From assembly GCA_031289875.1 (NCBI GenBank), contig JAITOO010000201.1, positions 1 to 20,779 on the forward strand: a DNA stretch of 20,779 bases, written 5' to 3'. The notes under the pieces are model-generated. The model saw only the letters and a program-made list of their open reading frames with translations. It was not told the origin of the DNA and searched no databases. Source of the DNA: Flavobacteriaceae bacterium. GTDB lineage: Bacteria; Bacteroidota; Bacteroidia; Flavobacteriales; Weeksellaceae. Made by a program: the position numbers and the translations under genes. This document shows positions 7,200-14,692 of this stretch, piece after piece (position 1 is the stretch's first letter; each line of letters opens with the position of its first letter).

Positions 7200-7222
7200 G
7201 ACGTATTCTAACGTCCTTTTTT
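7200..7222 (+). terminator. Weak terminator after the dipeptidase gene
   Basis: GACGT-ATTCTA-ACGTC forms a 5-bp stem with a 6-nt loop, followed by C and a run of six Ts. It begins 25 nt after the dipeptidase stop codon. Confidence 0.45.
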
Positions 7223-7276
7223 GTAGAATTAATCCCCAACCGCAAAAGGCTCTGTACATAAGCATCTTGTTATTTC

Positions 7277-7290
7277 TTGACATAAGTCAA
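7277..7290. promoter_or_regulatory. FNR/DNR-like palindromic operator
   Basis: TTGAC-ATAA-GTCAA is a perfect palindrome with the TTGAx-N4-xTCAA architecture bound by FNR/DNR-type Crp-Fnr regulators. Its centre (7283.5) is about 30 bp upstream of the -7 box and roughly 43-44 bp upstream of the expected transcription start, close to the class II activator position. Which regulator binds it is unknown; none is encoded in the window. Confidence 0.5.
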
Positions 7291-7294
7291 AGAG

Positions 7295-7321
7295 TTGAGG
7301 TGCAAACAGATATTACCTTTG
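7295..7321 (+). promoter_or_regulatory. Promoter of the three-gene secreted-protein cluster
   Basis: The -7 box TACCTTTG (7314-7321) is a perfect TAnnTTTG. A TTG at 7295-7297 with a 16-nt spacer may be the -33 element. Transcription should start near 7328, only a few bases before an ATG at 7333 and about 17 nt before the ATG at 7345, which favours the latter as start. Confidence 0.6.
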
Positions 7322-7344
7322 CTCCGTAAAAAATGCAAATAGAA

Positions 7345-8163
7345 ATGAAAAAAACATCGTTACTTTTATGGATCATTACCTCTTCCTTAGCCTTTGGGCA
7401 GGTAGGGATAGGCACAGACAACCCTCTGGGAATATTTCACATCGACCCTCAGTCGAATACCCAAACACAGACGGAAAACAGCGACACCGATGATTTCCTT
7501 GTGGACACCGGCGGCAACGTAGGCATCGGAACCATCCACCCGACAGAAAAACTTGACGTGAACGCAGGAAAAATCTCTATCAGAGACGGTTCGCAGGGAC
7601 AGGGCAAAGTCTTTGTTTCCGACGAAAACGGTGTCGGCACATGGGAATCGGTAACCGACAATGGAAAAACGGTCGTTTGGACATTGAATACAACAAATAC
7701 GAACTTTCCCGATACGCGTCACGTGGTAATCAACGGCACAGCAGATTTAAGCGGCGATACAGCTTTGGTGCCCGTAGACGGAAGCGGCTTTGCCATCAGC
7801 AAAAACCGTCCGAACACAAGTTTAAAAGTGCCTGAAGGTCTGTATTTGATACTCTTTAACAACGAAATATTGAGTTCGCACGAATACATACAATTAGAAA
7901 TCTGGAGCGGCGAAGTGCCAAAAAACGTTACAGGAACAGGCGGTAACGACCCTTACAAAGTACAAACGCCGCTGTACAAAATCTGGTATCAGGAAAAGCT
8001 GACGGGTTCTACTTTCATGATTAACTTCCCCGAAGATGCTTATATTCATGTAACCATGCTCAACTCGGACTATCCCAACGATACAGGATACACCTATTGG
8101 GCACATACCCCTTTTACGGGCAATGTCGAAATGGAAATAAGATTCATTCGGTTGAATACTTAA
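7345..8163 (+). CDS. Secreted VGIGT-repeat protein, paralogue 1 of 3
   Basis: A 272-residue predicted exported protein with a signal peptide (MKKTSLLLWIITSSLAFG, cut near residue 18-19). The mature part begins QVGIGTDNPLGIFHID, then a second repeat GGNVGIGTIHPTEKLDV (about 55-72). Next comes the motif DGSQGQGKVFVSDENGVGTW (about 79-98), an Asn/Thr-rich linker, and a C-terminal region of about 110 residues containing VPEGLYLILF, EYIQLEIW and a TGSTFMINF strand. Similar VGIGTxxP repeats occur in many Bacteroidota surface proteins and phage tail-fibre-like proteins; the function is not known. An ATG at 7333 would add four residues, but the paralogues begin MKK. No type IX secretion sorting domain or lipobox was seen. 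First gene of the apparent operon. Confidence 0.85.
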   Translation: MKKTSLLLWIITSSLAFGQVGIGTDNPLGIFHIDPQSNTQTQTENSDTDDFLVDTGGNVGIGTIHPTEKLDVNAGKISIRDGSQGQGKVFVSDENGVGTWESVTDNGKTVVWTLNTTNTNFPDTRHVVINGTADLSGDTALVPVDGSGFAISKNRPNTSLKVPEGLYLILFNNEILSSHEYIQLEIWSGEVPKNVTGTGGNDPYKVQTPLYKIWYQEKLTGSTFMINFPEDAYIHVTMLNSDYPNDTGYTYWAHTPFTGNVEMEIRFIRLNT

Positions 8164-8223
8164 AATACTTAACTTAACACTAAATTATTTACTAACCCAA
8201 AACCGCCCGCCCTACGGTTTATC

Positions 8224-8234
8224 CTCTTTGAGAG
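8224..8234. repeat. Small inverted repeat between paralogues 1 and 2
   Basis: CTCT-TTG-AGAG followed by AAAA, located 22 nt before the second paralogue. A similar element, CTCT-TCG-AGAG, lies in the next spacer at 9097-9107. The stem is only four bp, so it may be a protein or RNase site rather than a stable hairpin. Confidence 0.3.
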
Positions 8235-8256
8235 AAAATGCAAGGGCATCAAAAAA

Positions 8257-9018
8257 ATGAAAAAATACATCGTAACAATAACGGCTGCAATAGTCGTTAC
8301 CGGCTATGCGCAGGTAGGCATACAGACCTTTGCCCCGCAGCAGACCCTGCACATCGACGCAGGAGGAAACAATAACAACGTCTCACCCACAACAGACATT
8401 CAAAAAGCAGACGACGTAGTAGTGAGCAACAAAGCCTTTGTAGGTGTGGGAGAACCCAATCCCGACCAGAAACTCGTTATCAATGGCAAAATGAGAATCA
8501 ATGACGGAACGCAGGGCAGCGGAAAACTGCTCGTGAGCGACGAAAAGGGCAAGGCTTCCTGGCAGGGAAATATCTCTACAAAAGGAAAATATGGACACTG
8601 GAGTTTAAAAGGAACAGACCTTTACCGAACCACTGCAGGCAACGATACGATTTCGCTTCATGGAACATCGACTCTGCCCGCCGACATGCCAAATTCCATC
8701 GGTTTGCAAACCGTCGCCAACGGGGTTCTCGTGCCGAAAGGCAAATATTTTATCTCCCTAAATGGAGATATTTCAACCAAACGAGAATATTGCTATCTTT
8801 ATATAGATGTGGACGGTAAAGAGACAGGACACGTAGCTTATGCCGAATGGCTTTCGGGAGCGACGTTTTACATAGAAATTTCAAATCCGAAAGGAGCAGT
8901 CATTACGCTTCGCTGGTTAAACCGTTTGACAGCAGTTTATTACGATGACGTTACCAACACAAGTGTATCATGGGGCTATGCTATGGACTTTCATCAAATG
9001 GGGAATTTACTTTTTTAA
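8257..9018 (+). CDS. Secreted VGIGT-repeat protein, paralogue 2 of 3
   Basis: A 253-residue predicted exported protein, signal peptide MKKYIVTITAAIVVTGYA with cleavage before QVGIQTFAPQQTLHID. It shares the layout of its neighbours: first repeat QVGIQTFAP, an Asn-rich stretch, KADDVVVSNKAFVGVGEPNP (a degenerate second repeat, VGVGEPNP instead of VGIGTxxP), then INDGTQGSGKLLVSDEKGKASWQ. The C-terminal domain contains LVPKGKYFISL, EYCYLYIDV and SGATFYIEI. No -7 box was found in the 93-bp gap after paralogue 1, so it is likely cotranscribed. It is more divergent at the C-terminus (ends in an FHQMGNLLF stretch). Function unknown; an adhesin or matrix role would be a guess. Confidence 0.85.
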   Translation: MKKYIVTITAAIVVTGYAQVGIQTFAPQQTLHIDAGGNNNNVSPTTDIQKADDVVVSNKAFVGVGEPNPDQKLVINGKMRINDGTQGSGKLLVSDEKGKASWQGNISTKGKYGHWSLKGTDLYRTTAGNDTISLHGTSTLPADMPNSIGLQTVANGVLVPKGKYFISLNGDISTKREYCYLYIDVDGKETGHVAYAEWLSGATFYIEISNPKGAVITLRWLNRLTAVYYDDVTNTSVSWGYAMDFHQMGNLLF

Positions 9019-9096
9019 TTAAGAAAATCTGTCCCATTATCCCATCGGGAAAAAATAGAAAATTTAAATTATAAAATACTGAGCCTCAAACGCTTT

Positions 9097-9107
9097 CTCT
9101 TCGAGAG
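9097..9107. repeat. Small inverted repeat between paralogues 2 and 3
   Basis: CTCT-TCG-AGAG in the 166-bp spacer. Read on the opposite strand it matches the element in the first spacer as CTCTnnnAGAGAAA. The surrounding spacer is otherwise AT-rich and shows no -7 box. Confidence 0.3.
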
Positions 9108-9149
9108 GGCAGGCGGGACTTCTAACCAAAAACCAACAACTCAGTGGTT

Positions 9150-9165
9150 CTTCTCTTCGGAGAAG
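9150..9165 (+). other. UUCG-capped RNA hairpin in the leader of paralogue 3
   Basis: CTTCTC-TTCG-GAGAAG is a perfect 6-bp stem closed by C-G around a UUCG tetraloop, an exceptionally stable RNA loop. It ends 19 nt before the ATG and has no following T-run, so it is not a terminator. It could stabilise a processed mRNA end or affect translation. Confidence 0.5.
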
Positions 9166-9184
9166 TTAGAGAGAGTTTATAAAC

Positions 9185-9961
9185 ATGAAAAAGTATATAA
9201 CAATCATCGCATTAACAACAATAACAGTAAATGTTTTTGCTCAAAAAATAGGAATAAATACAGATATTCCCGCAGCAGGAACTACGTTTCACATTGACGC
9301 CGCAGGAAATACTTCGAACGGTGCAGGCACGGCTGACGACGTAGTAGTAACCTCAGCAGGGCAACTGGGAATAGGCACAACCACGCCTTTGCCCGATTCG
9401 AAAGTGGAAATAAACGGTTCGTTCAGAATGAGAAACGGCGCAGGCGAAGAACGCGTGCTAATGTCGGACGAACAAGGAAATGCCTCATGGCAGACGTTCG
9501 CTCTCGGCGACTTTGCTTCTATCTTTCGAATAGATTTCGCCGACTCGTTGATGGAGTTGGGAAAAATCTATACGGGAGCGGGCAACGCAAGATTTTTGTC
9601 CAATGATTTAGACCTCACAACCGACGGCTTTTCGATACTCACTATTCCCAAAGGGAGGTATTTACTGATGCTGGTATCGAACATTAAAACAATCAACGAA
9701 TACGGTAAAGTCTCCCTTTGGAACGAAACTGAAAATTTGGAAACCTTCAATATAATCTACGGAATATACCAAAGCGGAGCAAGCATCTACATTGACTTGG
9801 AGAAAGAAACCACATTCAGCATAAAATTCACGCCGATAGATGCACACAGCAAAGGTCTGTCCTATGTCGAACCTCTTCCATACCATGATATTACAGGCTT
9901 CTTTCAACTTGATGTTGTGAGAATACAAGGATTTTTTACGGAAAAAAAAGCAGTTATATGA
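9185..9961 (+). CDS. Secreted VGIGT-repeat protein, paralogue 3 of 3
   Basis: A 258-residue predicted exported protein with signal peptide MKKYITIIALTTITVNVFA and mature start QKIGINTDIPAAGTTFHIDAAGN. It continues with TADDVVVTSAGQLGIGTTTP, a second repeat closer to the canonical VGIGTTTP than in paralogue 2, then GAGEERVLMSDEQGNASWQTFA. The C-terminal domain has TIPKGRYLLMLV, NEYGKVSLW, SGASIYIDL and a final FQLDVVRIQGF strand. The alternation of short strands, the GxY strand and the SGxxxYI strand recall a jelly-roll (C1q/TNF-like) fold, but this is only a pattern guess. It is the last gene before two strong terminator hairpins. Confidence 0.85.
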   Translation: MKKYITIIALTTITVNVFAQKIGINTDIPAAGTTFHIDAAGNTSNGAGTADDVVVTSAGQLGIGTTTPLPDSKVEINGSFRMRNGAGEERVLMSDEQGNASWQTFALGDFASIFRIDFADSLMELGKIYTGAGNARFLSNDLDLTTDGFSILTIPKGRYLLMLVSNIKTINEYGKVSLWNETENLETFNIIYGIYQSGASIYIDLEKETTFSIKFTPIDAHSKGLSYVEPLPYHDITGFFQLDVVRIQGFFTEKKAVI

Positions 9962-9995
9962 CAAAATTATAAACTTTACTATTTGCTTACTTGAA

Positions 9996-10020
9996 GTTTT
10001 TCAGGAGAAGTCTGAAAAAC
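9996..10020 (+). terminator. First hairpin after the secreted-protein cluster
   Basis: GTTTTTCAG and CTGAAAAAC form a perfect 9-bp stem around a 7-nt loop, 34 nt after the stop of paralogue 3. There is no T-run after it on the plus strand; it may act together with the stronger hairpin that follows, or protect the mRNA 3' end. Confidence 0.45.
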
Positions 10021-10024
10021 GAAA

Positions 10025-10059
10025 AAAACGTCAGCCCGACTTTGTCGGGCTGACGTTTT
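10025..10059. terminator. Strong bidirectional terminator between paralogue 3 and glgB
   Basis: A perfect 16-bp inverted repeat (10025-10040 and 10044-10059) with a TTT loop. The core is CGTCAGCCCGAC, with A-rich flank on one side and T-rich on the other. It can terminate both the rightward cluster and the leftward glgB transcript, whose stop is at 10084. Confidence 0.92.
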
Positions 10060-10083
10060 ATTATTAACTCAATTTATTAAAAA

Positions 10084-12057
10084 TCAAATTTTAGCCAAGA
10101 CAAAACTCGTTCGGCTCGGAACGAAAACAGAAAATCTTTCGCTTTCATTCCTCTGATAAGCATAGTTCTTGTCCACACGTTCAAAACCCCCAAACAATGC
10201 ATCGTCAGAAGAGAAAATAACTTTCATCTTTTCCTCGAAAGGCGAGTAAAACTGATAATCCGGAATAGAATTATTTCCAAAATTAAAGATGAAAATCAGT
10301 CCGTTTTTATGGAAAATTAAAACTTTGTTATGGTTGTCTTCATTCAATTTTTGAGGAATGTGATTGCCCAGCAGGTCGTGATCCTTGGCAAAATGCACCA
10401 TAGCCTTGTCGAACTCGTTGAGGTAGCTGTATTTAAGGTTGTCGGCGTCGGGCAGCGTCCATTGACGGCGGGCGTAATGATAGCTCCAGCCGTTGCCTTC
10501 GCGCGGAAAGTCAATCCATTCAGGATGTCCAAACTCGTTACCCATGAAATTGAGGTAGCCTTCGCCGCCTAACGTGAGGGTAATGAAGCGTATAATCTTG
10601 TGCAAGGCGATTCCTCTGTCGATGATAAAATTATTTTCAAAAATGCTCATCCCAGTGTACATTTCCTTGTCCATCAGCCAGAAAGCCATAGTTTTGTCTC
10701 CGACTAAGGCTTGGTCGTGGCTTTCACAATAACCGATATTTTTTTCCCGAAAACGGCGGTTGGTCAGCCGCCAATACATCTCGCCGAGCTGCCAATCTTC
10801 GTCGCGGGTGGTTTCGAGGAGTTTTGTCCAATAATCAGGAATTCCCATTGCCAGACGGTAATCAAACCCGATGCCGCCTTCTTCGACAGGTCGGCACGAG
10901 CCGGGCATTCCGCTCATGTCTTCGCAAATGGAAATTTTTTCTTTGGATTGATGGTGAATCAAAGTGTTGGCTAACTGCAAATACAAAATAGCATCGTTGT
11001 TCACGCCGCCGTTGAAATATTCGTTGTAATCGTTAAAAGATTGTCGTCCATGATGATAGTAGAGCATGGAAGTAACGCCGTCAAAGCGGAAGCCGTCGAA
11101 ATGAAATTCATCCAGCCAGTATTTCACATTGGAACAGAGAAATCGTTTGACTTCAATTTTTCCGTAATCGAAAAGTTTTGAACCCCAGTCGGGGTGGTCG
11201 CCGTTGAAATAAATTTCCGTTCCGTCGTATTCTGCCAAGCCTTCGAGCCGATTGCTGACGGAGTGTGAATGCACAACGTCCAAAATTACGGCAATGTTCA
11301 ATTTATGCGCTTCGTTGATGAGATGGCGCAATTCGTCAGGCGTGCCGAAGCGCGAAGAGGGTGCGAAAAAATTGGAAACTTGATAACCAAACGAACCGTA
11401 ATACGGGTGTTCCTGAATCGCCATAAGCTGTATGGTGTTGTAACCCAAATCTTTAATTCTCGGCAGAACTTTTTCGGTAAATTCCAAATACGTGCCGACA
11501 CGGTATTCTTCCGTTGCCATTCCAATGTGGGTTTCGTAAATTATTGGGTGCTCTTCTTCTTTGATTCTGAAATCTTGGTCTGTCCATTTGAAATTGCTTT
11601 CAGGAAGAAATTGTCCGTCAAAAGAATCGTCTTCGTTTTGCATCACCCGCCGAATGTAAGCCGGAATGTGGTAGTGCGTGCCGTTGTGTCCCTTAACCAA
11701 GAGTTTTACCCTCGAAAACGGAACCAGTTTGTCTTGGTATTCCTCATCAGGAAAGAAGATTTCCCAAATGCCGAAATCCGTTTTGACAAGCGGATGGGTA
11801 TCGTCGTTCCACTGATTGAAATCTCCGACTAAAAATACTTCAAAAGCGTTGGGAAGCCAGTCGCGAAACCAATAGCCTTTCTTCTCTTGGTCATAATTGA
11901 AACCGAAAAAGCGGTAAGCGGAAGCAAAATTGTCCAAACTGCCAAAATCATGGTTGATATAATTCAGCGTATTACAGAGCCATTCAAATCTATTCTTTAT
12001 TTGACTTTCAAAAGGAACGAGATACGGGTCGTTCTCAACTAAGATAGGACGTTGCAT
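10084..12057 (-). CDS. glgB: 1,4-alpha-glucan branching enzyme (GH13_8 type)
   Basis: GlgB makes alpha-1,6 branches in glycogen. The 657-residue protein has an N-terminal CBM48 domain (YWFRDWLPNAFEVFLVGDFNQWN, about 70-92), a GH13 (beta/alpha)8 barrel and a C-terminal beta domain. Catalytic residues are visible: nucleophile Asp326 in GFRFDGVTSM, acid/base Glu379 in ICEDMSGMPG, and Asp448 in ESHDQALVGDK. The PWIDFPREGNGWSYHYARRQW-type segment and overall layout fit the eukaryote-like GH13_8 group found in Bacteroidota, not the longer E. coli type. The frame stays open upstream to 12147, but the perfect -7 box at 12072-12079 lies inside that extension. MQRPILVENDPYL is the usual family N-terminus, so 12057 is the start. 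No other glycogen gene is adjacent. Confidence 0.96.
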   Translation of the reverse strand: MQRPILVENDPYLVPFESQIKNRFEWLCNTLNYINHDFGSLDNFASAYRFFGFNYDQEKKGYWFRDWLPNAFEVFLVGDFNQWNDDTHPLVKTDFGIWEIFFPDEEYQDKLVPFSRVKLLVKGHNGTHYHIPAYIRRVMQNEDDSFDGQFLPESNFKWTDQDFRIKEEEHPIIYETHIGMATEEYRVGTYLEFTEKVLPRIKDLGYNTIQLMAIQEHPYYGSFGYQVSNFFAPSSRFGTPDELRHLINEAHKLNIAVILDVVHSHSVSNRLEGLAEYDGTEIYFNGDHPDWGSKLFDYGKIEVKRFLCSNVKYWLDEFHFDGFRFDGVTSMLYYHHGRQSFNDYNEYFNGGVNNDAILYLQLANTLIHHQSKEKISICEDMSGMPGSCRPVEEGGIGFDYRLAMGIPDYWTKLLETTRDEDWQLGEMYWRLTNRRFREKNIGYCESHDQALVGDKTMAFWLMDKEMYTGMSIFENNFIIDRGIALHKIIRFITLTLGGEGYLNFMGNEFGHPEWIDFPREGNGWSYHYARRQWTLPDADNLKYSYLNEFDKAMVHFAKDHDLLGNHIPQKLNEDNHNKVLIFHKNGLIFIFNFGNNSIPDYQFYSPFEEKMKVIFSSDDALFGGFERVDKNYAYQRNESERFSVFVPSRTSFVLAKI

Positions 12058-12071
12058 AAGATACTTTCTTT

Positions 12072-12079
12072 CAAAGTTA
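12072..12079 (-). promoter_or_regulatory. -7 box of the glgB promoter (decides the start)
   Basis: The minus strand reads TAACTTTG, a perfect TAnnTTTG, ending 15 nt before the glgB ATG. It excludes the upstream in-frame ATG at 12105 and TTG at 12147. The 241-bp region shared with the glutamine synthetase gene is very AT-rich and holds only the promoters and the repeat copy at 12233-12243. Confidence 0.6.
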
Positions 12080-12232
12080 CTTACATTTAATGGAATAAAC
12101 ACCATATCAAAGACCTGTTTTTTATCATATTGAAAGAAAATTGGCAATATAATTAGTTACAGTGCTTCATTTTTCAAGAAAATATTTTTTTCAATAAATC
12201 AAAAATAAATAAAACTAAAAAAAATAGTAAAT

Positions 12233-12243
12233 TTTCATAGGTA
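12233..12243 (+). promoter_or_regulatory. Single copy of the hemA-type repeat before glutamine synthetase
   Basis: TTTCATAGGTA here is identical over 11 bp to the start of the distal hemA repeat (4232-4243 region). ATAGGTA starts 33 bp before the -7 box at 12270; the two hemA copies start 48 and 28 bp before theirs. Only one half-site is seen. It may mark co-regulation or be chance in AT-rich DNA. Confidence 0.3.
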
Positions 12244-12269
12244 AATAATTTTTATTTTATAATTTTTCA

Positions 12270-12277
12270 TATATTTG
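12270..12277 (+). promoter_or_regulatory. -7 box of the glutamine synthetase promoter (decides the start)
   Basis: TATATTTG is a perfect TAnnTTTG ending 22 nt before the ATG at 12299. An in-frame TTG at 12275 lies inside the box and is rejected. The leader contains AAAGGA 3-8 nt before the ATG, an unusual near-Shine-Dalgarno for this genome. Confidence 0.65.
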
Positions 12278-12298
12278 CCCCTAAAAAACAAAGGATAT

Positions 12299-14488
12299 AT
12301 GTCAACATTACGATTTTCAGCTTTGAAGAACCTGCCTTATATGCAGCCCAAAAATGTGGAAGTACCTAAAAAATTGTCCGAACTGTACTGTCAGAACGTG
12401 TTTTCTGAAGAAACCATGCGGGCGTATTTGACACAAGGCGCTTACCAAAGCATTTTAGGCGCCATCTTGTATGGTAAGAAAATAGACAGAAGCACGGCAG
12501 ACCAAATTGCCGTAGCGATGAAAGATTGGGCGCTTTCCAAAGGCGCAACGCACTACACGCACTGGTTTCAGCCATTGACCGGCTCAACGGCGGAAAAACA
12601 CGATTCTTTCTTTACCCCCATCGGAGGAGGAAAAGCCATTGAACGTTTCAGCGGGTCAATGCTCATTCAGCAAGAACCCGATGCTTCCAGTTTCCCTAAC
12701 GGAGGAATCAGAAATACTTTTGAAGCAAGAGGCTATACCGCTTGGGATCCGACTTCCCCCGCATTCGTCATAGACACCACGCTTTGCATTCCGTCCGTAT
12801 TCGTTTCCTATACAGGCGAAACTCTGGACTACAAAACCCCTCTGCTAAGAGCTTTGCAGGCAGTGGACGAAGCCGCAACAGACGTCTGCCAATCCTATTT
12901 CGACAAAAATGTAAATAAAGTTTTTTCAACGCTCGGTTGGGAACAAGAATATTTTTTGATCGATTCCGCTCTATATTTAAGCCGTCCCGACTTGGTGATG
13001 ACGGGCAGAACTCTGCTCGGACACGCACCCGCCAAAGGACAACAGTTGGAAGACCACTATTTCGGCTCTATTCCGACTCGGGTTTTGAATTTTATGAAAG
13101 AATTGGAAATCGAATCCATGAAATTGGGAATCCCTGTAACTACGCGCCACAACGAAGTTGCGCCAAATCAGTTTGAATTGGCTCCGCTTTTTGAAGAAGC
13201 CAACCTTGCAGTAGATCACAATTCTTTATTAATGGATTTGATGTCAAAAATTGCCGTCAATCATGGATTTCATCTGTTGCTGCACGAAAAGCCTTTTGCA
13301 GGAATCAACGGAAGCGGAAAACACAACAACTGGTCGCTGGCGACCGACACCGGTGAAAATCTGCTGAGTCCGGGAAAAAATCCGAAGAAAAATCTGCAAT
13401 TTTTGAGTTTCTTCGTCAATAGCATTAAAGCGGTTCACGATTACGGAGATTTGCTCCGCTCGGCTGTGGCAACCGCAGGAAACGACCACCGTCTGGGCGC
13501 AAACGAAGCTCCGCCTGCGATTATTTCCATTTTTACAGGTTCGCAATTAGCAAAAGTCATGGACGAACTGGAAAAAGTTACCGAAGGCAAACTTTCTCCT
13601 GACGAAAAAACCGATTTGAAACTTAACATCGTAGGAAAAATCCCCGAATTACTGTTAGACAATACCGACAGAAACCGTACTTCTCCATTTGCTTTCACGG
13701 GCAACAAGTTTGAATTTAGAGCCGTAGGTTCACAAGCCAACTGTGCGGAAGCGATGACGGTAATGAATTCCATCATGGCATATCAGCTGAGAATTTTCAA
13801 AAAAGATGTTGAGGTGCTGATTGAAAAAGGATTGAAAAAAGACGAAGCGATTTTCAACATACTGAGAGACTACATCAAAGCGTCCAAAAAAATTCTTTTT
13901 GAAGGCGACGGATACAGCGACAATTGGGTAAACGAAGCCGAAAAAAGAGGTCTGAACAACAAAAAAACCACTCCTGAGGCATTGAAATTTGAATTGGAAA
14001 AGAAATTCATCAAGATTTACGAGGATTTGGGAATTTTGAATCCTGTGGAAATCAAGGCAAGAAACGAAATTAAATTAGAAAATTATTCAAAATGGATTTC
14101 CATCGAAGCCAAAACTTTGGGAGATATTGCCCGAAACCACATTATTCCTGTGGCTGTGGACTATCAAAGCAAACTGGTGGAAAATGCGCGCGGACTGAAA
14201 GAACTTTTCGGAGAAAACGAGATGAAGGCAATGTGCAAAGAACAGTTGGATTTGATTAAAACCATATCCAACCACATCACCGAAATCAAAAGTTCCGTTG
14301 ATAGGCTGTTTGCCGAAAGAGAAAAAGCCGGTCAAATTGAAAATCCCGAAAAACAGGCAGACGCTTTTTGCAACAAGGTAAAACCGATTTTCGACGTAAT
14401 CCGCGAACATTCCGACGCTTTGGAAATCCTGATTGACGACGAAATGTGGCCATTGACCAAGTACAGAGAATTATTATTTACCTCATAA
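12299..14488 (+). CDS. glnN: Glutamine synthetase type III
   Basis: GSIII makes glutamine from glutamate, ammonia and ATP. The 729-residue length is typical of type III (types I and II are about 350-470). Seen in order: an N-terminal GSIII-specific region with TRQAYQSILG-like sequence and HYTHWFQPLTGSTAEKHDSF (about 80-100); TRHNEVAPNQFELAP (His at 284); NGSGKHNNWSLATDTGENLLSPG (about 337-360); and DNTDRNRTSPFAFTGNKFEFRAVGS (about 453-477). These contain the metal, ATP and glutamate ligands. The C-terminal 150 residues are helical. It has its own promoter and ends at a strong palindrome terminator, so it is monocistronic. No PII or ammonium transporter gene is nearby. Type III enzymes are frequent in Bacteroidota. 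Confidence 0.97.
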   Translation: MSTLRFSALKNLPYMQPKNVEVPKKLSELYCQNVFSEETMRAYLTQGAYQSILGAILYGKKIDRSTADQIAVAMKDWALSKGATHYTHWFQPLTGSTAEKHDSFFTPIGGGKAIERFSGSMLIQQEPDASSFPNGGIRNTFEARGYTAWDPTSPAFVIDTTLCIPSVFVSYTGETLDYKTPLLRALQAVDEAATDVCQSYFDKNVNKVFSTLGWEQEYFLIDSALYLSRPDLVMTGRTLLGHAPAKGQQLEDHYFGSIPTRVLNFMKELEIESMKLGIPVTTRHNEVAPNQFELAPLFEEANLAVDHNSLLMDLMSKIAVNHGFHLLLHEKPFAGINGSGKHNNWSLATDTGENLLSPGKNPKKNLQFLSFFVNSIKAVHDYGDLLRSAVATAGNDHRLGANEAPPAIISIFTGSQLAKVMDELEKVTEGKLSPDEKTDLKLNIVGKIPELLLDNTDRNRTSPFAFTGNKFEFRAVGSQANCAEAMTVMNSIMAYQLRIFKKDVEVLIEKGLKKDEAIFNILRDYIKASKKILFEGDGYSDNWVNEAEKRGLNNKKTTPEALKFELEKKFIKIYEDLGILNPVEIKARNEIKLENYSKWISIEAKTLGDIARNHIIPVAVDYQSKLVENARGLKELFGENEMKAMCKEQLDLIKTISNHITEIKSSVDRLFAEREKAGQIENPEKQADAFCNKVKPIFDVIREHSDALEILIDDEMWPLTKYRELLFTS

Positions 14489-14524
14489 TTTTTTGTTTCA
14501 TAGTACCTTATTATTATTTAAATA

Positions 14525-14560
14525 ACAAACCCTCCGAGATCTCGGAGGGTTTGTGTTATT
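14525..14560. terminator. Perfect palindrome terminator after glutamine synthetase
   Basis: A 30-bp perfect palindrome (14525-14554) centred on GAGATCTC, each arm reading ACAAACCCTCCGAGA, followed by TTATTTTT. It lies 36 nt after the stop. The remainder of 14489-14692 is AT-rich and contains only the folP promoter. Confidence 0.9.
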
Positions 14561-14664
14561 TTTACAGTTTCTGCAAAAATTACAGATATTAACAAAAAAA
14601 ACTGCCTAAATTCAATCAGTAAATGCGAATTTAGGTTTATGAGAATTAATCAAAATAATCTCCC

Positions 14665-14672
14665 TATTTTTG
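14665..14672 (+). promoter_or_regulatory. -7 box of the folP promoter
   Basis: TATTTTTG is a perfect TAnnTTTG ending 21 nt before the folP ATG. No clear -33 TTG was found. Confidence 0.6.
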
Positions 14673-14692
14673 AACTTTAAAATTTCAAGCAG

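Noticed and set aside
11269..11832. 187-codon open frame on the plus strand
   Set aside because: Antisense to the glgB barrel; composition follows the complementary codons and no motif is seen.
12058..12147. 30-codon N-terminal extension of glgB
   Set aside because: Contains the perfect -7 box for glgB, and the family N-terminus begins at MQRPILVENDP.
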